From Alentia gelatinosa (lineage: Eukaryota; Annelida; Polychaeta; Phyllodocida; Polynoidae), in contig OX465587.1 in the NCBI GenBank assembly GCA_950022655.1, forward strand, positions 29,701,716 to 29,765,715: a stretch of DNA of 64,000 bases, written 5' to 3'. Of this stretch, positions 21,732 to 33,121 are shown one piece after another. A program made the translations under genes and the position numbers. The first letter of the stretch is position 1. Every line of letters starts with the position of its first letter. The notes under the pieces were generated by a model. That model was not told where the DNA came from, did no database searches, and worked only from the letters and a program-made list of their open reading frames with translations.

Positions 21732-22153
21732 AAGGGTGGTGTCCACCAACCACGTCAAGGCTACAAGTGCAGACAAGAGAGTTCCAATCAATGCTTGTCG
21801 CAGCCTTGTCATAAGAACGGGGGCTTTATGACAGTGTTGTTGGGGCGTGTCGGGAAGTGCACACTCCACCAAAATTTCCTATCGTAGACCTTTGTGACAC
21901 ACTCCCGACATGCCATGACACACCACAACAAGGGTTCAGTAGTGGGAAAAGTCGAACATGTTTGATATTGTCGTAGCCTTGTTGGAAGGCTCCCGACAAG
22001 CTTCCAATCATGGCCTTGTTGTGGCCTTGTCACAGACTCTTGTCGGGAACTGGAGTCCAACAACCATGACAAGGCCTCCAATCTTGGGTCAATCGTTGAC
22101 CTTGTCGGGAACCCATTGTCGTAACCTTGTCGTGATTTGAGGACGCCTCCCTT
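21732..22153. mobile_element. MITE family C, copy C5
   Basis: AAGGGTGGTGTCCACCAACC to TTGAGGACGCCTCCCTT, then TA. Overlapping minus-strand frames here are C-family by-products. Confidence 0.9.
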
Positions 22154-22180
22154 TATCATACTATACGGAAAATGGCTTAC

Positions 22181-22345
22181 TGTCTTTGTACGTCAAAGAT
22201 ATGCGGTAAAATTATTGATCAGAAACATCCCGATGCCAAAGGCAGAGGGATGTATCTGATTAATAATTTCACCAAGTATTTTGACGTACTAAGACATTCA
22301 GCCCGTTTTCGTATTATTATATACCTAAAAATGGCGAAATTTTAG
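22181..22345. mobile_element. Hairpin followed by a TATATACC terminus
   Basis: Hairpin arms GTACGTCAAAGATATGCGG and TATTTTGACGTAC pair across 22181-22296, with an inner ATTGATCAGAAACATCCC / GGGATGTATCTGATTAAT stem. GTATTATTATATACC follows at about 22312-22326, as in other hairpin-plus-TIR elements. The far TIR is not certain. Confidence 0.65.
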
Positions 22346-22455
22346 CTAGTCGCATGACCACATACCCCGTACGTCACACTGTGACTTACGGCTATACATA
22401 CATCATGGGTAGCAGCGGGCAGTGTGTGTCTTACCTCTAACCTCATTGTGTTACA

Positions 22456-22771
22456 GGTGCGTTATAGGCACAAGAACCACCCTCGAGGCTTCTCCAGAAC
22501 TTCCCACTCTTACCAGCGAGTCCAGGGAAGTTTTACCACGACAAAAGAAGACGCCCACTGTACCCCCGGCATTGGGCTTAATGTGATTCTCGCCGTGGTC
22601 TTTGTGTATCGAGCTAACAGCGCGAAGCCCGGGGACACCGTGCACTTCCTGCAGGCCCCCGGGAGACACCCGCCTGGCTTCCGTCAAGGGACCCGAGCCG
22701 GGCCCGGAGATGGAAAACACATTTAGCGAGACGGTAACATCTGCCACGCTGCACTGGAGTATCCTCTAGGG
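22456..22771. other. GC-rich exon-like segment (possible exon or retrocopy)
   Basis: About 310 bp of clearly higher GC than its surroundings. It is preceded by a plausible acceptor (TTGTGTTACAG) and followed by a plausible donor (CTAGGGTGAGT). Three frames stay open over much of it, two on the plus strand and one on the minus strand (22451-22747). None matches a family I recognise, and the plus-strand frame beginning VIGTRTT has a TGA after 41 codons. It could be an exon, a 3' terminal exon, a CpG-rich regulatory island or a retrocopied fragment. Its first 50 bp are duplicated at 21394-21447. Confidence 0.35.
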
Positions 22772-22874
22772 TGAGTTTTCTACGTGTGAAATATCGCAGA
22801 GGAAAATCAGATATGGAAAGATTTTTTTTTAAAGTCATCGGAAAGATCTCAGATCAAAGTAGGTGCATATATAC

Positions 22875-23217
22875 ATAATATTACCATGATTTGGATCTGA
22901 GTGGCCGTATTCACCGCGTAGTTGACGCGTAGTAATACTCCGAGCGATAGCGAGGAGTATTGCGTAGGGTCAACTACAAGGAGAATACGGCCACACAGAT
23001 CGAAATCATGGTAATGTTGTATTTATTACTCACTTATTTTTTAGATTTAAGCAATAAATATGATCTTTAGAAAACATTTCAACATAGTTAAGAAGGGACT
23101 ACTTTCATCTAAAAAATCCGTATTCTCCTAGGAGATTCCGCAGGTCCGTATCCTACTCAGTAGCGATCTGTAATCTCCATAGGCTTAGTATGGAGACTCT
23201 GTATCAGGTGGGTAATA
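22875..23217. mobile_element. Family G element G-b: hairpin plus TIR module
   Basis: Hairpin 22875-23022: arms ATATTACCATGATTTGGATC / GATCGAAATCATGGTAAT, core AGTTGACGCGTAGTAATACT, loop CGAGCGATAGCGAG. A module bounded by TTTATTACTCACTT (23023) and AGGTGGGTAATAAA (ending about 23217) follows. A single diverged 53-bp satellite monomer lies at 23155-23205. Confidence 0.85.
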
Positions 23218-23277
23218 AAAACAAACCCGTTGTTATTGGTTGGCAAAAAAACGACAGTTTTTTTTAGTTCTCTTAAA

Positions 23278-23577
23278 TACACAATATTGACTGGTTTCAG
23301 ATACAAGCGGCCGTATGCTCTGAGGAGTTGACGCGTAGTAATATCCAAGCGTATGCGGGGATATTGCGCAGAGTCAACCCAGAGGAGCATACAACCACTT
23401 TTATCTGAAACCAGTCTATATTGTATTTATTATCCACCTTTTCTGGGCAAGTGGCATGTCGCAATCATTTCATTTTAATTACGCACTATGTTTTTGTATG
23501 CACTATTTTTCCGTATGCACCACCCGGAGCATACAACATTTATCCGTTCTATGGACACTTTGTATTAAGTGGATAAT
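23278..23577. mobile_element. Family G element G-c: hairpin plus TIR module
   Basis: Hairpin 23278-23432 has arms GACTGGTTTCAGATACAAGC / TATCTGAAACCAGTC and the shared GTTGACGCGTAGTAATATCC core. The module runs from TTTATTATCCACCT to AAGTGGATAATAAA (about 23564-23577). The module end CTATGGACACTTTGTATTAA is the inverse of the 73-bp satellite monomer at 37.1-37.9 kb. Confidence 0.9.
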
Positions 23578-23857
23578 AAAGGTTTTTCCGTGGTGCCATC
23601 AACTGTACTGCATAAAAAAATCAGTGCGAATAGTTAGGGACTTCTAGGATAGTTTCCGGAATCTTGGCACACTATGTTAGTATTCCCTTTATTATATACC
23701 TAATATCTTCAATATAATGTATATAATTTACCTTATTAGTCTCTAATTTGTGAACCTGCATGGAATAACCTGAATACATTCATCTTAACCCAGTTAACTC
23801 CTTTGAAATTGAAATAGAATAAAATGTTCTTTACCAGATTGCTTCATTGAACCAACT
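23578..23857. other. Unassigned AT-rich DNA
   Basis: CCCTTTATTATATACC at about 23687 is a possible isolated S-type terminus. No gene seen. Confidence 0.35.
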
Positions 23858-23859
23858 TA

Positions 23860-24142
23860 GGCCTGGCGTCCACCTACTACAATGAAATTTAGACCTACCG
23901 ATATGGCACAGATACAAAAAGCAAATATGGGAGACAGATCGGGAAGGTGCAAAATCGTAGACATATGTCTAGACATGCCAATCCACCACGCATTGTATGG
24001 GGCTTTTATCGGTGTCTAATCGCAGAAACGTGGTCAACTGCCCCATTATTAGGGGACCTTCCGACGCGATTTTGATTTTTTTATCGGGAGGTGTATCGTA
24101 GACCGTATTGGAGCCATATCGTTGTAGGTGGACGCCGGGCCT
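23860..24142. mobile_element. MITE family B, copy B5
   Basis: GGCCTGGCGTCCACCTACTA to TAGGTGGACGCCGGGCCT, then TA. Full length. Confidence 0.9.
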
Positions 24143-24569
24143 TACCCTGTAGCTAAGCAATGTCACACACAGAACCAGGTAAATAGTGTACATTCACCTG
24201 ATTAAATAGTATAAAAATAAGAACTGTACTGAGTCCAATGACCAGTCACTATGCTTTATAATTCTTGGAAAATGCAAATATATAATTATATCTATCGCAT
24301 TGTTGCTGCGTATTGTTTGTGTGTATCTTTCTGTTTTGTTTGTTCTGTTTTTTGTCAAGACAGGATGATAATAGTTATCATTTGATAAAATTATTATAGT
24401 ATAATACTTGTATGAACCAGGGAGCTGTTTCAAAGCGTGGGTTAAGTCTATTGTTTTGAAACAGCTCCCAGATCATTGTTACGTATCTATATTATATACT
24501 TCTTTGCTAAACCATAACTTGTACGAATCACAATAGATTTATCATGATATGAAAAAAAAAAGATAATAG
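24143..24569. other. Unassigned AT-rich DNA with a short hairpin
   Basis: GGGAGCTGTTTCAAA (24420-24434) pairs with TTTTGAAACAGCTCCC (24454-24469) around a 19-bp loop. Otherwise no feature. Confidence 0.5.
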
Positions 24570-24572
24570 AGG

Positions 24573-24737
24573 GAAACTATGTTCCGATGAGAGAAAGTCA
24601 AAGTTACGAGGTAAGGCTGGGAAAAATTACTGCCCAAGGCGTAATTTTTCCGGTCCTCACAATCGTTCGGAGTTTTACAACGCGTCAACTACGTGGAGAA
24701 TGCGGCCACTCAGATTAAAATCATGGTAATATTGTGT
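24573..24737. mobile_element. Truncated R-type hairpin fused to a half family G hairpin
   Basis: 24573-24655 matches the left arm of the R hairpins (GAAACTATGTTCCGATGAG, AGTTACGAGGTAAGGC, AAAATTACTGCCC). It then joins a G right arm (GCGTCAACTACGTGGAGAAT, GATTAAAATCATGGTAATAT) identical in type to G-b. Confidence 0.7.
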
Positions 24738-24802
24738 ATATATGAGCTGTCAAAAACTCGTAAGCATATTAGTGAAAATGTCAGCTAAAACGCATATTAC
24801 TA

Positions 24803-25112
24803 TATACCTGTGAGTGAACGTCCATGAAATACTACCCGCTGCTAGGGGTGTAGTATAAATAATGTTCGGGCCCACCGTGACAGCGGGCCGTAGTGAATGG
24901 CATAGGCTTTATATAGTTAATAAAACGGCGTTTTAAACAAGTAGGGGTTATATAGTAATAAGAAAACGTAGTGACTGAGCCCGTACAGTGTCCGTTCTTG
25001 GTCATTTGATGAAAGAGTACGGCTTACGGCGTCGGGCCGTATAATTTTCATCAAATAACCTCGAACGGCCACCTGTACGGGCTCAGTAACCACGTTTTCT
25101 CATATTACGGTA
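24803..25112 (-). mobile_element. Family L element, short copy L1 (TIR module plus hairpin)
   Basis: ATTACTATATACCTGTGAGT to GGGGTTATATAGTAATA, then a hairpin at 24960-25108 with arms GAAAACGTAGTGACTGAGCC / GGCTCAGTAACCACGTTTTC and the stem word GAGCCCGTACAG. It looks like an internally deleted, opposite-orientation relative of L2 (34795-35733), sharing CGTCCATGAAATACT and CGGGCCCACCGTG words. Confidence 0.85.
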
Positions 25113-25346
25113 TGCGGGTGTCTACTTGTGAATCCTACTTTAAAAGCACGTTTTGACTGGCGAGTGACTGGAACCCATACAATTTGATCAAGATTTGTAA
25201 GAGTGTGCTTACATGCACTATTCAGGTTGCCTATAAAAGTTTTGAGTGGACACATACACTTTCAGCATGCTGAAAGAATCTATCCCTTCACTATCTGCGT
25301 GCCATTTGCTGTTCTATCCGACAAGCAGCAGTGTCTCAGTGTCTTA

Positions 25347-25894
25347 AATGGGATTCACACGGTAGGACAAATGGACCTGAGACTGGTGTACTTCACACCT
25401 TTGCGCCAGTCGGCTACTATTTCCAACTGGGAACAAAGTTTCACAGATTGGGGTGTTCTACAGTCTCAGGGGAACATGGCGGATTCAATTCACATGAGAA
25501 GATTTAACAGGTACAAAGTCTCACCCCTACACCCCTACACAGGGTACACAGGGTACACAGGGTACACAGTCGCCGACTCAGGGTACTTCCCCGTGTGAAT
25601 AGGTGTTATTTGAGACCGCTGAGACCCACAGATTGGGGGAGAACGTGTGAAATACATTTGTCTCACCAAAATGTCCCTCTAAATTTTAAACCTGTTTAAA
25701 GTCAAAATCTCATGAGATTCTGTTCCTTGTTAGGGGCGATTGTCGCCGACAATTGCAAGAGAAAAATGTTGTCTCAGCAAAATGAAAGCCTGTCATTCAC
25801 ACGAGGAGATTGTGTTCCAGTACCGAATCTCAACAGGATTTGTCTCAGACAAACGGCCTGTGAGGTACATAAATCCCACCGTGTGAATCCCGTT
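25347..25894. mobile_element. MITE family M, copy M1
   Basis: AATGGGATTCACACGGTAGG to CACCGTGTGAATCCCGTT, with TA on both sides, about 548 bp. It contains three AGGGTACAC units at 25552-25576. The right terminal 80 bp is the monomer of the 82-bp satellite. The open frame at 25203-25598 spans the boundary and is not conserved in M2. Confidence 0.9.
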
Positions 25895-25896
25895 TA

Positions 25897-26434
25897 AAGT
25901 GGGATTCACACGATGGGACAAATGGACCTGAGACTGGTGTACTTTACACCTTTGCACTAGTCGGCTACTCTTTCTAGCTGGGTACAAAGTTTTACAGATT
26001 GGGGTGTTCTACAGTCTCAGGGTAACATGGCGGATTCAATTCACATGGGAAGACCTAACAGGTACAAAGTCTCAATCCTACACCCCTACACAGGGTACAC
26101 AGGGTACACAGTTGTCGACTCAGGGTACTTCCCCATGTCAATAGGTGTAATTTGGGACCACTGAGACTCACAAATTGGTGGAGAACATGTGAAATACATT
26201 TGTCTCATCAAAATGCCCCTCTAAATTTTAAACCTGTTTAAAGTCAAAATCTCATGAGATTCTGTTTCTTGTAATGGTGATTGTCGCCGACAATTGCAAA
26301 AGAAAAAAGTTGTCTCAGCAAAATAGAACCCTGTCTTTCACACGAGGACATCGTGTTCAGTACCGGATCTCAAAGGATTTGTCTCAGACAAACGGCCTGT
26401 GAGGAACGTGAGTCCCACCATGTGAATCCCACTT
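25897..26434. mobile_element. MITE family M, copy M2 (tandem to M1)
   Basis: AAGTGGGATTCACACGATGG to CATGTGAATCCCACTT, then TA. It shares the intervening TA with M1 and is closely similar throughout, so this is either a tandem duplication or two insertions. Confidence 0.9.
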
Positions 26435-27327
26435 TAAAGGTGTGCCCAGCTGACCATGACCAATCACTCAAGACCGGAATACCTCATTGACCCACTTGTG
26501 CTTGAAATGTGTTGATCCTAGACTCAGGCAGTTCGAGAAATGTCAAGTTGACTGGATGCAAGTGTGTTGGAGAAAACTACCCATAGACTAAATGTAATCC
26601 AAACCTTTTAACCTTGTTATGTATTCATAATGCGCGCTCATTCATCAATGATGAACATTCCTTTCGCTCCTAGGTGATATCCATTGATGCAAATAAATAT
26701 CTTTAAAATAATGTAGCCAGGGGACCTAGCGACCAGTAACAAATTGAAACCGTTACCAATAACTTAGTCGTAGAAACGTAAATATTGGAGGGACAAACAG
26801 CCGCCCACACTTTTATAAATACGATTAATTATATCATTACCTATATCATATAGCATACCAACCATTTCAGCTCCAACTAACTGACACCACTGCGGGTGGT
26901 TCACAGGAAGTTACAGCCCAAGTTTTTATAAAGATTTTCTTCTGATATCAATTCTCACCAATTTCCAGTTAGATTTTTGTTTATCCATTGGGAGTGAAAT
27001 GAACATTCCAGACTAAATGGGAAGGAAATTATTTAATATAATTACCAATGTTAATTATGTGATGCTGAAAATAATGACCATTTACTCAGTAGTGCTGATG
27101 ATGGCAATAATTATTAGTTACCAGTTTTGATGGTGGTATCTATGGAAACTTGGGGGGCGTTGATTAATAAACCTACGGTAAAATAACATCGTAGAAGTGT
27201 TTTTGGTGCCAAAACGTAGCACAAAAAATATGTCGTAAGTGTACAATCGAATTTTTGACGAAACGAGAACCCTTAAGCTCGTAGCTGGTGCAGAAGAAGA
27301 AATCGTGGTATGCTGTGCATTGTTCTC
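26435..27327. other. Unassigned AT-rich DNA
   Basis: No gene, RNA or complete element recognised over nearly 900 bp. Confidence 0.4.
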
Positions 27328-27520
27328 ACTATGCTCTATGGGAGAATAATTCTTAACGAACCAGGCTTAGGGTCTTAAGAACCCACTGGCCTGCCTCCCG
27401 TGCTAAAATCAAATTCCTATAATGATGCCATGTACTTGGCGACCTAGTGGCATTATTTGGACTGGAATACAGAATACCATTAAGAGTGTGAGATCTTATG
27501 AGAGGGGTGCACCGAATAGG
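27328..27520. mobile_element. Foldback family J, copy J2 (left terminus lost)
   Basis: GTTCTCACTATGCTCTATGG to AGATCTTATGAGAGGGGTG matches the J centre and right arm, including GAACCCACTGGCCTGCCTCC. The left terminal 60 bp is missing. Confidence 0.8.
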
Positions 27521-28296
27521 ATGTATGTGCTTTACACATTATCGACTGTGCTGCCACCTGTATCCAACCGCCCTCAAACAAACTATAGTTGAGAAATTTG
27601 AACGATACTCCAGCCAAGACCCTACCCACATATGAGAACAACCTTTAATAAGAATATCATTGTATATATCATTGATATGCTGACGGAACCTTATACTGTA
27701 TTATTATTATTTTAGCAAATATATGAACTAGAAATCTCCTAGATGTATATAGTTATTAGTATACCTCATATAATAAACAAGGTGAACATAAATGGCCCTG
27801 TAGCCTGCTAAGAATAGGACATTCCAGTCCTAGTCCTAGTACATTATCCTAAAAAAAAAGGTCTATGGTATAACCCACTCCTGGGTGAAGATGCTGTTTT
27901 TCGTTAGTACAGAAAAGGGGGGGATTAGATGAGGAGGACACTAAGAAGGTCTTTGTCCGTGATGCGATTACCACAAGGAAGACTTGCTTACAGTAGGAGG
28001 CACGCTGTAGAACCCCCTGAGGCACCGTTCCTAATTAAGCACTGTACAGTGCTTGAGAATGTTGCCTGCTACAGGCCTGTCACATCCTGTTGTCCCCTAC
28101 TATGTCGAGCCTCGTGTCTCACTACATTACTCATGACGCAAACCACCAGAGACAGGCTTACCTGAGCGCCAGCAATTTAGCGGGAGCGGTCCTGGCAAGC
28201 AATTGGTCTTCGTGAAATGTCGCCGTAGTGCTGCTGTTATATGCAGCGACATTAAATCCTCATTAGAAAGACCGCAGTGGCATTTAATACACTACC
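27521..28296. other. Unassigned DNA
   Basis: No supported gene. The frame at 27929-28165 has no domain I recognise. Confidence 0.35.
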
Positions 28297-28339
28297 TGTT
28301 CTCATAGTCTCCCTCGCCCTTTCTCTCTGTATCTCTTTT

Positions 28340-28371
<32 letters not shown>

Positions 28372-29133
28372 TCTCCTCTTCCTCTATCTCTCCTCTCTTT
28401 CTTCCTCTCGCCTCTTTCTCCTCCATCTCGCTCCCTCTCTCTCTCTCCTCTCCATCTATCTCTCTCCTCTCCCTCTCTTTCTCCTATCTCTTTCTACCTT
28501 CTCTCTTCTCTCCTACTCTCCTACTCTCTTCTCTCTCCCTCTTCTCTCCTTTTCTCTCTTCTCTTTCTTCATTTCTCTCCATGTTTCTCCCTTTGTCTGC
28601 TCTCCCTCTCTCTCTCTCTTTTCTCTCTCTTCCCTCTCTTTTCTCTGGTCTCTCTTCCTCTCTTTCCCTCCTTTTCTTGCCCTTTCTATCTTCTTTCTCT
28701 CCCTCAGTCTTGCCCTCTCCCACTCTCTCGCCTCTCTCTCTATCGCTCTCCCTCTACTCTCTATCGTCTCTCTTCTCGCTCACTCTCTTCTCCCTCTTCT
28801 ACCCACTCCCTTCTCTCTTTTATCCCTCTCCCCCTCTCCCTTCTCTTCTCTCCCTCCCTCTTTCTCCCTCTTTCTCTGATCTCTCCATCTCTCTCCCTTT
28901 ACCATCTAGTCTTGTCTTACTGCCTCACTCTCGCCCTGCAACCTCTCTCCTTTCTCCTCTCTCTCCATCGCTCTCTCTGCTCTCTATCTTCTCTCTTCTC
29001 GCTCACTCTCTTGTCTCTCTTTTATCCATTCCCTTCTTCTCTTATCCCCCCCTCTCTCTTCTCTTCTCCCCCCCCTATTTCTCCCTCCTCTCTCTGTTCT
29101 CTCCATCTCTCCCCTCTCTCTCCCTCTAATAAA
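28297..29133. repeat. CT-rich polypyrimidine tract, about 840 bp
   Basis: Almost uninterrupted TCTC/CTCC/TTTC runs on the plus strand. Long open frames on both strands (S/L-rich plus, E/R/K-rich minus) follow from composition alone and are not genes. Confidence 0.97.
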
Positions 29134-29227
29134 TAGTCTTGTCTTACTGCACACTGTACAGTTGCTGGTGTATGGGTGGCAGTCAGCGTATGGTGTGTGA
29201 ATTCTCGTATTACTGCACAATGTGAAT
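29134..29227. other. Unique spacer between two polypyrimidine blocks
   Basis: About 95 bp of mixed sequence with two CTTACTGCACA-type words, separating the CT tract from the 9-bp minisatellite. Confidence 0.6.
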
Positions 29228-30590
29228 GGGCAGCCCCTATCCCCCACAGCCCCTACTGTCCCTACTGTTCCTACTGCCCCTACTGCCCTTACTGCCCTTA
29301 CTGCCCTTACTGCCCTTACTGCCCTTACTGCCCCTACTGCCCCTACTGCCCTTACAGTGCCTACCGCCCCTACTGCCCCTGCTTCCCCTCCTTTCCCTAC
29401 CGCCCCTTCCGCCCCTCCTGCCCCTACTGCCCCTACTGCCCCTACCGCCCCTACCGCCCCTACCGCCCCTACCGCCTCTACTGCCCCTACTGCCCCTACC
29501 ACCCCTACCGCCCCTACTGCCCCTCCTGTCCCTACTGCCCCTACTGCCCCTACTACTTCAACTGCTTCTACTGTCGCTATTGCCCCTACTACCCCTACCA
29601 CCCTTACCGCCCCTACTGCCCCTACTGCCCCTACTGCCCCTACTGCCCCTACTGCCCTTCCTGTCCCTATTCCCCCTATTGCCCTTACTGCCCCTACTGC
29701 CCTACTGCCTCTACTGCCCCTCCTGCCCCTACTACCCCCACAGCCCCTACTGCCCCTACCCCCTACTGCCCCCTGAGCCCCTACTGTCCCTACTGCCCCT
29801 ACAGCCCCTACTGTCCCTACTGTCCCTACTGCCCCTACTGCCCCTACCGCCCCTACTGTTCCTACTGTTCCTACTGCCTCTACTGGCCTTACTGCCCTTA
29901 CCGCCCCCACTGCCCCTACTGCCTTTAGAGTGCCTACCGCCCCTACTGCCCCTACTGCTCCATCTTCCCCTCCTGTTCCTCCTGTCCCTACCGCCCCTAC
30001 TGCCCCTCCTGTCCCTACTGCCCCTACTGCCTCTACTGCCCCTACTGCCCCTACTACTTCAACTGCTTCTACTGCTGCTATTGCTGCAATTGCCCCTACT
30101 ACCCCTACCACCCTTACCGCCCCTACTGCTCCTACTGCCCTTACTGCCCTTAACCCCTACTGCCCCTACCACCCCTACACCCCCTACTGCCCCTACTGCC
30201 CCTACTGCCTCTATCCTCTCTACTGCCCCTACTGCCTCTACCACACCTACTGCCCCTCCTGCCCCTACTGCCCCTACCGCCCCTCCTGCCCCTACTGCCC
30301 CTATTGCCCTTACTGCCCCTACTGCCCCTACGACCCATACTGTCCCTACCGCCCCTACTGCTCCTATCGCTCCCACTACCCTTACTGCCCCTACTGTCCC
30401 CCACTACCCTTACCACCGCTACCACCCCTACCGCCCCTACCACCCCTACCGCCCCTACCGCCCCTACTGCCCCTACTGCCCCTACCACCCCTACTGCCCC
30501 TCCTGTCCCTATTGTCCCTACTGCCCCTACTGCCCCTATCACTCCCACTACCCTTACTGCCCCTACTGCCCTTACCACCCGTTCTTCGCC
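29228..30590. repeat. 9-bp minisatellite (TGCCCCTAC), about 150 units
   Basis: A 9-bp unit with variants CCTACCGCC, CTTACTGCC and CCTCCTGTC. The period is a multiple of three and stops are rare, so several plus frames and the complementary frames are open for hundreds of codons (PTA, PYC, LLP or GAV repeats). This is a structural artefact. A larger block around 29390-29760 recurs near 29985-30150 (shared ACTACTTCAACTGCTTCTAC), a higher-order duplication. Confidence 0.97.
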
Positions 30591-31602
30591 TTCTGATTTC
30601 CCACCCTTTGTATCCTCTCTCCTTTCTCCTCCTTTTACATTACAGCCGGACCTTCAAATCCCCTCCACGTGCCGTCAGTCAGACCAGCTTGCACGACCAT
30701 CCATCCACACTTTATTAGTTCATCTCGGCACTGCCCTCTGTGCACCGCAGTTCACCGCTCGCTGCCTGCTTCCACTCCTGCCACCTCTCCACCTTCACCG
30801 ATCCTCCTTTATATCACCCCAAGTATTTTTTTCGCATCGCTTCAATATTGGCAACTCGTTCTCCATGGTCCTATGAGTATTGCACTCCTTTCTCCTTGGT
30901 CTATATCCTGTGTATTGTCCGTTCTTTTAGTGTGTAAAGAGGTGAGATGAATACAGAAAGCAACTTCTATTGGTCAAGTCATATTTCTCCAACTCATTTG
31001 AATCCTACATGGTATTCACTCGGCTGTCACCTCGTTCGTATTACTCCGCGACAAAATTTTTTTGTTTTTTTGTTTATGATCGGTGGTACTAATCGGTAGG
31101 TGTAAACTGGGCCTAGTATACACTAACAACCCGAGCTACACAAAGTTAGCTCTGCTCGGGTTAAAGATAAATGCTGGTAGTTAGGTGAATTTTAAATCAT
31201 ATTGATTTTTGCAAATGACTCAGAATGATGTAAGTTCCATATATCAGCAAGAAGAAAATGCAAAAAAAAAATAATATGTCACCATGCTACCTTTTATGGG
31301 AAGGCCAACTGAAAATGCAAGTAACTATTGGTGTCCATAGGAAAATGAAATATTTTGACTTTCTTGATAAATGACACTGATGTTCTATTGCTCTCTTCTG
31401 GATTATGATATTTGGGAACATGTACAAATGAGAATTTCTAAAAAAATACCATGTCACCATGCTAGTTTCTATGGGAAGGCCTTCTGAAGAAGGTAAGTGC
31501 TTATCTATTGGTGTCTATGGGAAACTGCTACCAGATGGCAGCACCATTGTAAACACAGGGGGCAGTGTAATACCTACATGCCGCATTTGTCTTTAAATAA
31601 GC
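30591..31602. other. Unassigned DNA
   Basis: The first 300 bp is C/T-rich and keeps open frames in continuity with the minisatellite. ATTCACTCGGCTGTCACCTC at about 31016 resembles the hairpin-apex word of other elements. No gene supported. Confidence 0.35.
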
Positions 31603-32545
31603 TAGTCCGTTCACGCACCGCGCCGCTTCCTGGTTACGGTACGTGAAGGTCTAACAGAGCATGGCTCTGACTGGCCAGCCACCTTTAGTGAGAGGAATTG
31701 TAGGGTTGGCTGTTCTATTTATAGGATCAGTTTGACAAGAGGGATACTGTATCATATTGCTGGTTACTGGATCGCAATACACACAAGGTTAGAACCAGCG
31801 ATCCGCCATTTTCCAGGTGCATGTTGGGAAGAAGGTAGGAATTCCCACCTTAAAATGGCAGCGCAAAACAGTCCCAGTATGAGAGCCTGTGCGCCCTGGC
31901 CCTGGCGACAACGGACTGTACTAGAGTCTATAAATAAGCGGGACTTGTTTGTTACTCCCCTACCAAATCCTTTGTATTGCTTGGAGAGTGTGTTATGCCA
32001 TATTCTCAAAGCCAATTTTCAATTTTCATATTTCCTTCAGTGTATATTTTCTAAATATTATGAACATTAAACAAGGTTTTACTATCAATTTGTTTAGCTA
32101 TCAGTATTTCTCACCAAGTATTTCTGCTTTCATAGCCTGCATAGAATAAAAGTACCTGGAACGAGGTGCACCCCGAGTGATACCGTGAGGAATTTAACCT
32201 GACCAACCCCTATTTTGTAGACAGGGGTTGGTTGCCAAACTAGGCCTAGACTCTAGTACATGCTGCTGTCGCCAGGGCCAGGCCACACAGACTCAAACTC
32301 AGACTATTATGAGGTGCCATTTTGAGACAGGAATTCCTGCCTGCGCTGGTACTACGCTGGCCTGATTATTCGCCATTAACCAGTGTATTACTCTTCATGC
32401 ATAGATCCTAAAATTAGAACAGCCAATCAGGAAATTCCTTTCTACCATCATGTAGAGAGAACTGGCAAATGGGGGCTTTGGTTTTCTAGACCCTTACAGA
32501 CTGTAAGCCTTAGGCGGCGCGGTCACTTAACGGACTAAACTAGGC
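31603..32545. mobile_element. Large foldback element, about 940 bp
   Basis: Long imperfect inverted repeat. The outer arm CTAGTCCGTTCACGCACCGC near 31605 pairs with the complement of GGCGCGGTCACTTAACGGAC at 32514-32533. The inner arm GGAATTCCCACCTTAAAATG ... GGCCCTGGCGACA ... GTACTAGAGTCTA (31838-31933) pairs with 32247-32340. The centre includes a smaller ACCAACCCCTATTTTGTAGA palindrome. Open frames at 31732-32070 and 31764-32015 are the two arm strands, not genes. Ends are approximate. Confidence 0.8.
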
Positions 32546-33121
32546 CTAGTACACCTACTGCTCTCCCCTGGTGGCAGAATGGTGGAACTAAGTGGGGAGG
32601 AGAGGTGGGCAGGTGGACTGCAGTCTCCATTCTTTGTCTGGTTATCACCAGGGCTATCTCCATAAATCTCCCAGCGCAGGCTTATACCACAATGGTTACC
32701 TCCATGCACTTCAAACCCCTGCCTCCCAACTATCTGCTACTTGAGCAGCCAAGACCAGCGTGTATTAGTATGATGAATCATTTTAAATCTTTCACCAGGT
32801 ATTTTTGAGTCAGTTCGGATACAATCGGTAATAATAGAACAGAAATGATGCACTGAATGCAGATCCAGTGTAAATCACAAGAATTGTTCTCTCTGGTAAT
32901 TTTGGTCTGTAATTCCGTCTCTCAGAACCATCAATTCCCGTTCAGAGCTCTGCTATTTTATCCCTGGCATTAGGCATCTAGCAGGGAGAGGAGGGGGAAA
33001 GCCCAGCTTACGAATGATTCAGGGACCCGTTTAATAATCTAGGATCGTACATGAAGACTATGCACTAAGTACTTTTTGGTACGCACCATACCTATATGCT
33101 CCGGTTATGTTGATACACGCT
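32546..33121. other. Unassigned DNA
   Basis: AATAATCTAGGATCGTACAT at 33033 is a fragment of the approximately 150-bp repeat at 49.1 kb. No gene seen. Confidence 0.4.

Noticed and set aside
28277..29136. Serine/leucine-rich frames of 200 and 182 codons and a charged minus-strand frame
   Set aside because: Produced by the CT tract. Composition explains them fully.
28984..30718. Long open frames (up to 456 codons) on both strands, rich in PTA, PYC, LLP or GAV repeats
   Set aside because: They follow directly from a 9-bp tandem repeat lacking stop codons. Several frames on both strands are open at once and there are no domains or gene signals.
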